From an uncultured Collinsella sp. (GTDB lineage: Bacteria > Actinomycetota > Coriobacteriia > Coriobacteriales > Coriobacteriaceae), in assembly GCA_900751755.1 (NCBI GenBank), contig CAADSP010000067.1, positions 1 to 20,799 on the forward strand: DNA of 20,799 bases. Reading direction: 5' to 3'. The position numbers and the translations under genes are program-made. Shown here piece after piece: positions 1 to 6,328 of this stretch. The notes below the pieces were generated by a model. It was not told where the DNA came from. It worked only from the letters and a program-made list of their open reading frames with translations, and did not search any database. The stretch's first letter is position 1, and every line of letters begins with the position of its first letter.

Positions 1-2769
1 CCCCGGGGGCGGGGGGCCGGCTATGGCACCCTTCCCTATCCCGACGAGGGTTTCCCGTTCCCGGTGGACCAGCCGTTCGTTCCCTCCGACGACCCCACGG
101 GCGTCTACCAGCGTATCGTCAATCTTCCCGTCGTTCCTGCCGGCGCTCGCGAGATCATTCGCTTCGACGGCATCGAGAGCTATGGCGAGCTGTACGTCAA
201 CGGTCAGTTTATCGGCATGACCAAGGGTTCGCGCCTGTCTGCCGAGTTCGACGTGACCGACGCGCTCGTCGAGGGCGACAACCTGTTTGCGGTCAAGGTT
301 CTGCAGTACAGCGATGGCAGCTATATCGAGGACCAGGATATGTGGTGGGCCTCGGGCATCTTCCGCGATGTGTACCTTATGCAGCGTCCCGCCGCGCACC
401 TGGTCGACTTTAGGTTCCGCACGCACCGCGAGGGCGATACCGCTCTGATCACGCTCGATACGGTGGCCGAGGGCGCTTCCCGCGTCATGTTTACGCTCAG
501 TGATGGCGAGAACGTGGTGGCTACGGGTGAGTGCGTCGACGGCCATGCCGAGTGCAGCGTGACCGATGCCCACTTCTGGAATCCCGAGGATCCCTTCCTC
601 TATGACCTTACGTTTGAGGTCTACGACGGTGACCAGGTCAGCGAGTACGTCCCGCATCGCCAGGGTCTTGCCGAGGTGACGGTCGAGGGCAATCATATCT
701 ACCTCAACGGCACTTACTTTAAGATGCATGGCGTCAACCGCCACGATCACGACGATCACAAGGGCCGCGCCGTGGGCCTCGATCGCATGCGCCGCGACCT
801 GGAGCTCATGAAGCAGCACAACATCAACGCGGTGCGCACGTCCCACTACGCCAACGACCCGCGCTTTTACGAGCTGTGCGACGAGTACGGCATCATGCTG
901 GTCGCCGAGACCGATATGGAGAGCCACGGCTTCGAGAATATCGGCAATATCGCCCTGGTCACCGACGACCCGGCATGGGAGCCTGCCTACGTTGACCGTG
1001 TTGAGCGCCTGGTGATGCAGGAGCGCAACCACGCGTGCATCATCATGTGGTCGATGGGCAACGAGAGCGGCTATGGCTGCAACATCCGCGCGATGTACGC
1101 CAAGGCTCACGAGCTCGATGGTCGTCCGGTCCACTACGAGGAGGACCGCAACGCCGACACCGTCGACGTCATCTCTACCATGTACTCCCGCGTGTCGCAG
1201 ATGAACGACTTTGGCGAGCATCCGTTCCCCAAGCCGCGCATCAACTGCGAGTATGGCCACTCCATGGGCAACGGTCCCGGAGGCCTGTCCGAGTACCAGG
1301 AGGTCTTCGATCGTTGGGATTGCATCCAAGGCCAGTTTATCTGGGAATGGTGCGACCACGGTCTGGCTGCTGTGACCGAGGACGGCATTGCCTACGATAT
1401 GTATGGCGGCGACAACGGCGATTACCCCAACAACAGCAACTTCTGCATCGATGGCATGGTGTTCCCCTGGCAGCAGCCGAGCCCGGGCCTTACCGAGTAC
1501 GGCCAGGTCATCTGCCCGGTTCGCATGGCTTACGATGCCGAGGTGGGCGAGCTGACTGTCACCAACAAGCGTTGGTTCACCACCCTCGAGGATGTCTGTC
1601 TGTCGGCGGAGACCCTGGTGGACGGCGACGTAGTGCGCCGCAAGACGCTCGTGCCCGGTGCGGTTGCCCCCGGTGAGTCCGTCCAGCTTCCGCTAGTGAT
1701 TCACGAGGCCGCGGTAGGCGAGACCCTGCTGACCGTGCGCGCCTACACCATGGCCGCTCACGTCTGGTGCGAGCCGATGTTCCAACTGGGCGCAAGCCAG
1801 TTCGCCGTCGCAAACCATCCGGCACCGGCCATCGCGGCTCCCACTCGTCCTGAGCTTACGGTCGAGGAGACCGAACAGGAGATTCGCATTCACTCCCTCA
1901 ACGGCGAGCTGACCTTCAGCAAGGTAAACGGCGCCGTGAGCAAGTGGAAGGCATCCGGCCGTGACGTCATGGTCTCCGGTCCCCAGGTTGGTTTTTGGCA
2001 TCCGCTCGTCGACAACCACGCCCAGGAGTATGACTCCCTGTGGAAGGACAACTTCATCGATGTGATGCAGACGTCCACCCGCAAGGTTTCTTGGAGGCAG
2101 GACGGCAATGCGGTGGTCGTTACCGTGAGCCAGCGCATCGCTCCTCCCGTTCGTGCGTTCGGCATGCGCGTCGAGCTCGTCTACACCGTGCTTCCGAGCG
2201 GTCGCGTCGACCTCAAGATTTCCGGCGAGCCCTACGGCGATTACTCGGATATCATCCCGCGCATCGGCATCTCCTTTGAGGTTCCCGGTTGCGATCGTGC
2301 CGTTGAGTGGTACGGCCACGGCCCGGGCGAGAACTATCCGGACTCGCTGCGCGCCAACCCGGTCGGTCATTACCGCACTACGGTCGACGACATGTTCACG
2401 CCCTACGTTATGCCTCAGGACTGTGCCAACCGCGAGGGTACCCGCTGGGTTGCCCTGCGCTCTAGCCACGGTGACGGCGTGCTGGTGACGCGTCCGGCCG
2501 ACGCCGCTTCCAACCCGTTCTCGTTCTCGGCATGGCCCTATAGCTGCGAGGCCATCGATAACGCCAAGCACGTCTACGACCTTGTCAAGGGCGACACGGT
2601 TACGGTCAACATCAACGACCAGCTGCTCGGCCTTGGTTCGAACTCTTGGGGTTCCGAGGTGCTCGATTCCTATCGCACCCGTTTTGAGAGCTTCAGCTTT
2701 GAGGTGTCCCTGCGACCGCTGACGTCTGCCGATCTGGCTCAGGCGCTGGCACCCATTAAGGAGGCATAA
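1..2769 (+). CDS. ebgA: Evolved beta-galactosidase large subunit EbgA (5' end outside window)
   Basis: Glycoside hydrolase family 2 enzyme that hydrolyses lactose and related beta-galactosides in the cytoplasm. The frame is open from base 1, so the gene starts upstream; 922 codons are present against about 1030 residues in E. coli EbgA, so roughly the first 70-100 residues are missing. An ATG-less internal GTG at 64 is not the start, because conserved EbgA/LacZ residues (YGTLPYPDEGFPFP) are encoded before it. The acid/base Glu lies in the motif WSMGNESGYG (GAG 1063-1065) and the nucleophile Glu in NCEYGHSMGN (GAG 1249-1251). The order is sugar-binding jelly roll, Ig-like domain, TIM barrel, second Ig-like domain and a C-terminal beta-sandwich ending near LLGLGSNSWGSEVLDSYR, which closely matches EbgA. 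The ebgC start follows 3 bases after the stop and its ribosome site lies within the last ebgA codons, so the two are co-translated. The first 15 bases look unreliable. Confidence 0.93.
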   Translation, partial: PRGRGAGYGTLPYPDEGFPFPVDQPFVPSDDPTGVYQRIVNLPVVPAGAREIIRFDGIESYGELYVNGQFIGMTKGSRLSAEFDVTDALVEGDNLFAVKVLQYSDGSYIEDQDMWWASGIFRDVYLMQRPAAHLVDFRFRTHREGDTALITLDTVAEGASRVMFTLSDGENVVATGECVDGHAECSVTDAHFWNPEDPFLYDLTFEVYDGDQVSEYVPHRQGLAEVTVEGNHIYLNGTYFKMHGVNRHDHDDHKGRAVGLDRMRRDLELMKQHNINAVRTSHYANDPRFYELCDEYGIMLVAETDMESHGFENIGNIALVTDDPAWEPAYVDRVERLVMQERNHACIIMWSMGNESGYGCNIRAMYAKAHELDGRPVHYEEDRNADTVDVISTMYSRVSQMNDFGEHPFPKPRINCEYGHSMGNGPGGLSEYQEVFDRWDCIQGQFIWEWCDHGLAAVTEDGIAYDMYGGDNGDYPNNSNFCIDGMVFPWQQPSPGLTEYGQVICPVRMAYDAEVGELTVTNKRWFTTLEDVCLSAETLVDGDVVRRKTLVPGAVAPGESVQLPLVIHEAAVGETLLTVRAYTMAAHVWCEPMFQLGASQFAVANHPAPAIAAPTRPELTVEETEQEIRIHSLNGELTFSKVNGAVSKWKASGRDVMVSGPQVGFWHPLVDNHAQEYDSLWKDNFIDVMQTSTRKVSWRQDGNAVVVTVSQRIAPPVRAFGMRVELVYTVLPSGRVDLKISGEPYGDYSDIIPRIGISFEVPGCDRAVEWYGHGPGENYPDSLRANPVGHYRTTVDDMFTPYVMPQDCANREGTRWVALRSSHGDGVLVTRPADAASNPFSFSAWPYSCEAIDNAKHVYDLVKGDTVTVNINDQLLGLGSNSWGSEVLDSYRTRFESFSFEVSLRPLTSADLAQALAPIKEA

Positions 2770-2772
2770 GTC

Positions 2773-3228
2773 ATGCATGTCTTTAACTCGCGTGCCGATT
2801 TCGATGCTCAGATGAAGTCCGTCAAGAAGTGGATGCGTACCGGCCAGGCGCTCGATGGTGTTGCCGACCTGCAGCACGACGTGGCTTACTCCATCGGCGA
2901 CTCGTTGGTGTACTGGTGGGTCTATGCCCACGAGGCCGCTACCGCCGATCTGGTCGGTCACCGTCGCTATCATGCCGTGCTCGCCCCGCTCGACGGCGAC
3001 CTGACTGTCGAGGTGGCTTCTAAGGCCGATCTTACCTGTACGCGCGCCTACAGCGATATCGACGATCGTGAGCGCTTTGAGGGAGCGGGGGAGACCGTGA
3101 CGATTCCTGCCGGCGGCGTTGCCGTCGTCGAGATCGACGAGGCCTACCGTGTCGTGGCTGATGCCGCGGATCCCCGCGTCGTGGTACTGCACGTGACGGT
3201 TGAAGGATATTCCTTCCCCAACAAGTAG
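2773..3228 (+). CDS. ebgC: Evolved beta-galactosidase small subunit EbgC
   Basis: Small partner subunit of the Ebg beta-galactosidase, a cupin-like protein of the YhcH/YjgK/EbgC (DUF386) family. In E. coli EbgC is needed for full EbgA activity. The 151-residue length matches the 149 residues of E. coli EbgC. Shared features are the N-terminal KKW segment, DVAYSIGDSLVY, the GHRRYHAVL stretch, the AYSDIDDRERFEGAGETV segment and the C-terminal VVLHVTVEGYSFPNK. The ATG is preceded by AAGGAGG at 2758-2764 with 8 bases of spacing; this ribosome site overlaps the ebgA stop region, which supports translational coupling. The ebgA-ebgC order is the same as in enterobacteria. Identification rests on residue-level similarity along the whole length. 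Confidence 0.92.
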   Translation: MHVFNSRADFDAQMKSVKKWMRTGQALDGVADLQHDVAYSIGDSLVYWWVYAHEAATADLVGHRRYHAVLAPLDGDLTVEVASKADLTCTRAYSDIDDRERFEGAGETVTIPAGGVAVVEIDEAYRVVADAADPRVVVLHVTVEGYSFPNK

Positions 3229-3261
3229 TATTCGTCCGCCTGGACGTTTGCTTCGCGCCGT

Positions 3262-3345
3262 TAAGGGGGATGGCTTTGTTGACTCCCTTTTCCCCATTCC
3301 CCTTAGCAGGTGCACCGTCCGTGTTTGCACTTGCAGCTCGGACGG
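3262..3345. repeat. Two short inverted repeats in the ebgC-permease gap
   Basis: TAAGGGG (3262-3268) is perfectly complementary to CCCCTTA (3299-3305), and CCGTCCG (3315-3321) to CGGACGG (3339-3345). Both could fold in RNA, but neither is followed by a run of T, so they are not canonical intrinsic terminators. They may slow or process the ebgAC transcript before the permease gene, or be operator sites. The 153-bp gap holds no ORF that I can support. Confidence 0.3.
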
Positions 3346-3381
3346 GTTTAGATGACATTTAATAGATGATTGGGAGGGCTT

Positions 3382-4845
3382 ATGAGCTCTGAAAAACGAG
3401 GAACGATTGGTTCGTTCGCTCTGCTGGGCATGACGGTCGCCGCCGTGTTCGGTATCAAGAACATCATCAACAACAACGCGGCCATCGGCTTGGCAGCTGC
3501 GCCGTCGTTCTTCTTTGCCACGCTTTTGTACTTTGTCCCCTATACCCTGGTTACCGCCGAGTTCGTCGGCCTCAACAAGGACTCCGAGTCTGGCGTGTAC
3601 GCATGGGTTAAGACCTCGATGGGTGGTCGCTGGGCGTTCCTGACGGCATTTAGCTACTGGTTCGTTAACCTGTTCTTCTTTGCGTCCGTCCTGCCCAACG
3701 TCATCATCTACGCGAGCTACGTGTTCTTTGGTGCCAACGCCGAGCTTTCGCAGCTGTGGATCACCATTATCGAGATCGTCGTCTTTGCTATCGCCACGTG
3801 GGTTTCGACCAAGGGCGCTAAGTGGATCGGCTCCATTTCCTCCTTCGGTTCGACCGCGGCTCTCGGCCTGACCGCCGTGTTCATCCTGCTGTCCCTGGCT
3901 GCTGCCTTTGGCGGCGTTGAGTTCGCTACGGCTCCTACTCCCGCTAACATGGCTCCCGACATGAGCAACTTCGCAACTGCGTGGGGCTTCTTCGGTACGC
4001 TTGCCTGGATCATCCAGGGCGTTGGCGGCGCTGAGTCTGTCGGCGTGTTCCTTAACGACCTTAAGGGTGGCGTCAAGGCCTTCGTGCGCACCGTCGTTAT
4101 CGCCGGCCTGACCATCGGCCTTCTGTATGCAGGCGCTTCGCTGCTGGTCAACCTGTTCATCCCCGAGGGCGGCGTTGCCATCTCCACCGGTATCTTCGAC
4201 GTATTCGGCGCTGTCTTTGCCCACTTTGGCATTCCCATGGAAGTGTCTACGCGCGCCATCGGCTTGATCCTTCTCGCCGCCACGCTGGGCTCCCTCATGA
4301 TGTGGACCTCCGCTCCCATCAAGGTCTTCTTCACCGAGATCCCCAAGGGCGTCTTTGGTAGCAAGATCGTCGAGCTCAACGAGCATGGCATTCCTGCCCG
4401 CGCTGCTTGGCTGCAGTTCGCCATCGTCGTCCCCATCCTGATCATTCCGGCCCTGGGCTCCGGTAACCTCGACGACCTGCTCATGATCGTCACCAACATG
4501 ACGGCTGCCACCGCTCTGCTCCCACCGCTGCTGATTTTGCTTGCCTACTTTATGCTGCGCAAGAACTTTGACGCCGCTCCCCGTGGCTTCCGCATGGGTT
4601 CGCGCAGCTTTGGCCTGGTCGTTGCCGCATTCCTGCTTGTGGTCTTCTGCTTCGTGCTTATCTGCGGCACCATTCCGCTCGATCAGCCGCTGTGGCTGAC
4701 GCTGGTCTACAACGTTGGCGGTGTGGTTGTCTTCCTGGGCCTTGCCGTGATGTGGTACAACCGCTATATCAACCGTCTGCGCGAGACCGATCCCGAGGCC
4801 GCCGAGAGCGAGCTGCGTCCGTCTGTTCTCGACATGATGGAGTAG
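3382..4845 (+). CDS. APC-superfamily amino-acid permease, GadC/YjeM-like
   Basis: Integral membrane amino-acid transporter or antiporter of the amino acid-polyamine-organocation superfamily. The 487-residue protein has about twelve hydrophobic segments and an early GMTVAAVFGIKNIINNN region where APC carriers bind substrate on the broken first helix. ESGVYAWVKTSMGGRWAFLTAFSYWFVN is typical of the glutamate:GABA antiporter and YjeM branch. The substrate cannot be read from sequence. The ATG at 3382 is chosen over an in-frame TTG at 3370, because GGGAGGG at 3372-3378 sits just upstream of the ATG and would lie inside the TTG-started frame. The C-terminal tail is short and acidic (DPEAAESELRPSVLDMME). 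A strong terminator follows 50 bases after the stop. Its position after ebgAC may be chance; nothing links it to lactose use. Confidence 0.82.
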   Translation: MSSEKRGTIGSFALLGMTVAAVFGIKNIINNNAAIGLAAAPSFFFATLLYFVPYTLVTAEFVGLNKDSESGVYAWVKTSMGGRWAFLTAFSYWFVNLFFFASVLPNVIIYASYVFFGANAELSQLWITIIEIVVFAIATWVSTKGAKWIGSISSFGSTAALGLTAVFILLSLAAAFGGVEFATAPTPANMAPDMSNFATAWGFFGTLAWIIQGVGGAESVGVFLNDLKGGVKAFVRTVVIAGLTIGLLYAGASLLVNLFIPEGGVAISTGIFDVFGAVFAHFGIPMEVSTRAIGLILLAATLGSLMMWTSAPIKVFFTEIPKGVFGSKIVELNEHGIPARAAWLQFAIVVPILIIPALGSGNLDDLLMIVTNMTAATALLPPLLILLAYFMLRKNFDAAPRGFRMGSRSFGLVVAAFLLVVFCFVLICGTIPLDQPLWLTLVYNVGGVVVFLGLAVMWYNRYINRLRETDPEAAESELRPSVLDMME

Positions 4846-4893
4846 AAGCTGGGATTTATTCACAGCTGAGGAACAACTTGATTCCCTTTCCTT

Positions 4894-4923
4894 AGGAGGG
4901 GCCCTTCGGGCCCCTCCTTTTGT
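4894..4923 (+). terminator. Intrinsic terminator after the permease gene
   Basis: An 11-bp stem, AGGAGGGGCCC (4894-4904) paired with GGGCCCCTCCT (4908-4918), has a 3-base loop and is followed by TTTTGTGTTTT. This is a textbook Rho-independent terminator for the transcript containing the permease gene. Confidence 0.92.
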
Positions 4924-4948
4924 GTTTTGGGACATGTTTTGGACCCTG

Positions 4949-5166
4949 TGGTCAAAAAATGCCAAATATGGGTACTGTTGCAAAAGAGGTGTCATATTTT
5001 TCGGCCTGTTCTGAGCGAAAATGGACTCAAAATCAATTTATCTAACCCCCTATAAAGGGCGTTTGACGGCTTTCAACCTCTTCGAATCGCTCAAAGTAGG
5101 CAATTTACTCTCGATTTTGCTGCTACTAAATTGGTGACAGTACTCATATTTGCTACTTTTTGACCA
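4949..5166. repeat. 218-bp intergenic element bounded by 30-bp imperfect inverted repeats
   Basis: The left arm (4949-4978, starting TGGTCAAAAAATGCC) and the reverse complement of the right arm (5137-5166, reading TGGTCAAAAAGTAGC) match at 26 of 30 positions, ending in a shared GTACTGT. The 158 bp between the arms are AT-rich compared with the genes around them and hold no supportable ORF. The size and terminal repeats resemble a miniature inverted-repeat transposable element, but I see no clear target-site duplication. An alternative is a pair of inward-facing binding sites for a dimeric regulator of the HPr gene downstream. The structure is seen directly; the interpretation is open. Confidence 0.6.
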
Positions 5167-5204
5167 TGGGGCATCCGGAGGGGCCTTCGACAAGCATCTA
5201 ACGC

Positions 5205-5210
5205 TACAAT
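5205..5210 (+). promoter_or_regulatory. Possible -10 box for the HPr gene
   Basis: TACAAT (5 of 6 matches to TATAAT) lies 55 bases before the HPr ATG, just downstream of the inverted-repeat element. No convincing -35 sits at the usual spacing; a TTCGAC at 5186-5191 is too close. Weak evidence. Confidence 0.3.
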
Positions 5211-5264
5211 AACTACCACGTGGCTGGGTTTACCGGCCGAATGAGCGATGCCGCGGGAGGGGAC

Positions 5265-5513
5265 ATGGTCGAGTTTACAAAGACGATTAAAGATCCGTTG
5301 GGACTACATGCCCGCCCGGTTGCGCTGCTCTATGACATCATTGCCAAGCATCGTAGCGACGTGTCAGTCAGTATCGGCGATCGCCACACGGATGGCCGCG
5401 ATGTCATGGGACTCATGGCTCTCTACGGCGAGTGCGGCGAGGACATCATCTTCCGCGTTTCGGGCGTAGACGAGGCTTCCTGCGTTACGTCGATCAGAAA
5501 CCTCTCGCTCTAA
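5265..5513 (+). CDS. HPr-family phosphocarrier protein with Asp46
   Basis: Small cytoplasmic phosphocarrier of the PTS. The 82-residue protein has the phosphorylatable His15 in the motif LGLHARP (residues 12-18), where enzyme I of a PTS transfers phosphate. The second half matches the conserved Ser46 region, but the usual KSIMG reads RDVMG, so residue 46 is Asp; HPr kinase would have no Ser to act on. ATG 5265 is chosen because GGGAGGGG at 5255-5262 precedes it and the family begins MVE/MEK at this point; in-frame GTG 5220 and ATG 5241 would add a non-conserved extension. It stands alone: a terminator closes the gene upstream and another follows this one. No enzyme I or II is nearby, so it could be the general HPr or a specialised paralogue. 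Confidence 0.87.
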   Translation: MVEFTKTIKDPLGLHARPVALLYDIIAKHRSDVSVSIGDRHTDGRDVMGLMALYGECGEDIIFRVSGVDEASCVTSIRNLSL

Positions 5514-5521
5514 GCATGACA

Positions 5522-5560
5522 GGGCGCGGCAAAGGACAGCTCTTTGCCACGCCCTTTTGT
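5522..5560 (+). terminator. Intrinsic terminator after the HPr gene
   Basis: GGGCG-c-GGCAAAG (5522-5534) pairs with CTTTGCC-a-CGCCC (5542-5554), a 12-bp stem with one internal mismatch, followed by TTTTGTTT. It makes the HPr gene a single-gene transcript. Confidence 0.9.
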
Positions 5561-5605
5561 TTCGTATAGGAAACTTTTTCGAAATCTGAATGGGGACCCT
5601 TTCCA

Positions 5606-5659
5606 AAAAGTTAACCACGTGTTAGTTTACTAAAGCGAACATAGGCGTGGCTAACTTTT
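5606..5659. promoter_or_regulatory. Candidate metal-repressor operator region ahead of feoA
   Basis: AAAAGTTAACCACG (5606-5619) is repeated in inverted orientation as CGTGGCTAACTTTT (5646-5659), 13 of 14 positions matching, 26 bp apart. Between them lies a second dyad, TTAGTTTACTAA (5622-5633). The half-site AAAGTTA recurs in the palindrome before feoB. The half-site TTAGGTTAG of actinobacterial DtxR/IdeR operators is similar, so an iron-dependent repressor is a reasonable inference. The region ends 42 bp before the feoA start, the right place for promoter control. The arms could also fold as an RNA stem-loop in the leader. Confidence 0.45.
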
Positions 5660-5701
5660 ACCATGTCGATGTCGAGGACGAACTGACGTTAGGAGCCACT
5701 C

Positions 5702-5944
5702 ATGTCTTGCGGACCGCAGATGCCGGCAATGCCGCTTTCGATGGTAAAAGCGGGCGAAACCGTGCGCGTGTCTCGTGTAAAGGGCAATGAGGATATGAAG
5801 CACCACCTCAAGGACCTCGGCTTTGTCGAGGGCAGCGAAATCCACGTGGTGAGCTCGAGTGGCGCCAATATCATCGTCACTGTGCTGGGCGCACGCTTTG
5901 GTATCGATTCCAAGGTCGCCATGCACATCATGACCGTCAGTTAG
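5702..5944 (+). CDS. feoA: FeoA-domain protein, first copy
   Basis: Small cytoplasmic SH3-like protein that works with the FeoB ferrous iron transporter. The 80 residues comprise an N-terminal stretch MSCGPQMPAMPL not usual in FeoA, then the FeoA core: PLSMVKAGETVRV, the helix HHLKDLGFVEGSEI and the closing strands ending VAMHIMTVS. The LxxLGFxxGxxI pattern is the family signature. ATG 5702 has AGGAG at 5691-5695 with 6 bases of spacing; an internal ATG (residue 7 or 10) is possible but has no comparable ribosome site. The next feoA begins 39 bp after the stop, so both are probably on one transcript with feoB. Confidence 0.9.
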   Translation: MSCGPQMPAMPLSMVKAGETVRVSRVKGNEDMKHHLKDLGFVEGSEIHVVSSSGANIIVTVLGARFGIDSKVAMHIMTVS

Positions 5945-5983
5945 TTCGCAGCATTTCATTAAAACCGAAAGGGGGACAAGAGG

Positions 5984-6205
5984 ATGAAGACGTTGGGTGA
6001 CGTTAAGGTGGGCGAGAGCTCCACCATCGTCAAGCTTCACGGTGAGGGTGCGCTTCGCCGCCACCTTATGGACCTGGGGCTCATCAAGGGCACTTCGTTC
6101 AAGGTCGTGAAAGTTGCGCCGCTCGGTGATCCGGTCGAGATCAACGTGCGCGGCTACGAGCTTTCCATCCGCAAGGAGGAGGCCGCCGTCGTCGAGGTCC
6201 AGTAA
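5984..6205 (+). CDS. feoA: FeoA-domain protein, second copy
   Basis: Second small SH3-like Feo component, 73 residues, starting directly at the FeoA core (MKTLGDVKVGESSTIVKL). The signature helix reads RRHLMDLGLIKGTSF and is followed by PLGDPVEINVRGYELSIRKEEAAVVEV, the most typical FeoA C-terminal pattern (P-x-G-DP-x-x-x-x-x-x-G-x-x-L-x-x-R). This copy is closer to canonical FeoA than the first. A GGGGG at 5971-5975 and GAGG at 5980-5983 lie just ahead of the ATG. feoB starts 123 bp downstream after a palindrome that may allow separate control. Tandem feoA genes occur in several Gram-positive lineages; how the two divide the work is not known from sequence. Confidence 0.93.
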   Translation: MKTLGDVKVGESSTIVKLHGEGALRRHLMDLGLIKGTSFKVVKVAPLGDPVEINVRGYELSIRKEEAAVVEVQ

Positions 6206-6233
6206 GGACTCGCGGCGCATATTTCTGCAGATA

Positions 6234-6253
6234 AAGTTAGGTTTTTCTAACTT
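6234..6253. promoter_or_regulatory. Candidate iron-repressor palindrome ahead of feoB
   Basis: AAGTTAG-GTTTTT-CTAACTT is a perfect 7-bp inverted repeat with a 6-bp spacer, 76 bp before the feoB start. It shares the AAAGTTA half-site with the dyad before the first feoA and resembles the actinobacterial DtxR/IdeR operator TTAGGTTAGGCTAACCTAA. As RNA it could only form a weak hairpin, and the Ts lie in the loop rather than after the stem, so a DNA operator is more likely than a terminator. It suggests that feoB has its own promoter or a second control point. Confidence 0.5.
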
Positions 6254-6328
6254 AATGCAGCATCTTTGAAGCACATTATCCAGCCTGCGCGGAGAAAGCA
6301 GCGCGGGCACACAAGGAAGAAGGATTGA

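Noticed and set aside
3262..3345. Intrinsic terminator after ebgC
   Set aside because: The stems are short, the loops long and no T-run follows; listed only as inverted repeats.
1693..4995. A minus-strand open frame of about 1100 codons antisense to ebgA, ebgC and the permease
   Set aside because: It runs antisense through three well-recognised genes and an intergenic terminator, has the His/Asp/Gly/Arg-heavy composition of a reverse frame in GC-biased DNA, and shows no domain I know. It is a by-product of codon bias.
5220..5264. Earlier GTG/ATG starts for the HPr gene
   Set aside because: They would add 8-15 residues not seen in HPr and misplace His15; the ribosome site is directly before ATG 5265.
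6231..6328. Riboswitch or leader RNA before feoB
   Set aside because: The only clear structure is the short AAGTTAG palindrome and a weak GC repeat near 6284-6308; no known riboswitch core is visible.
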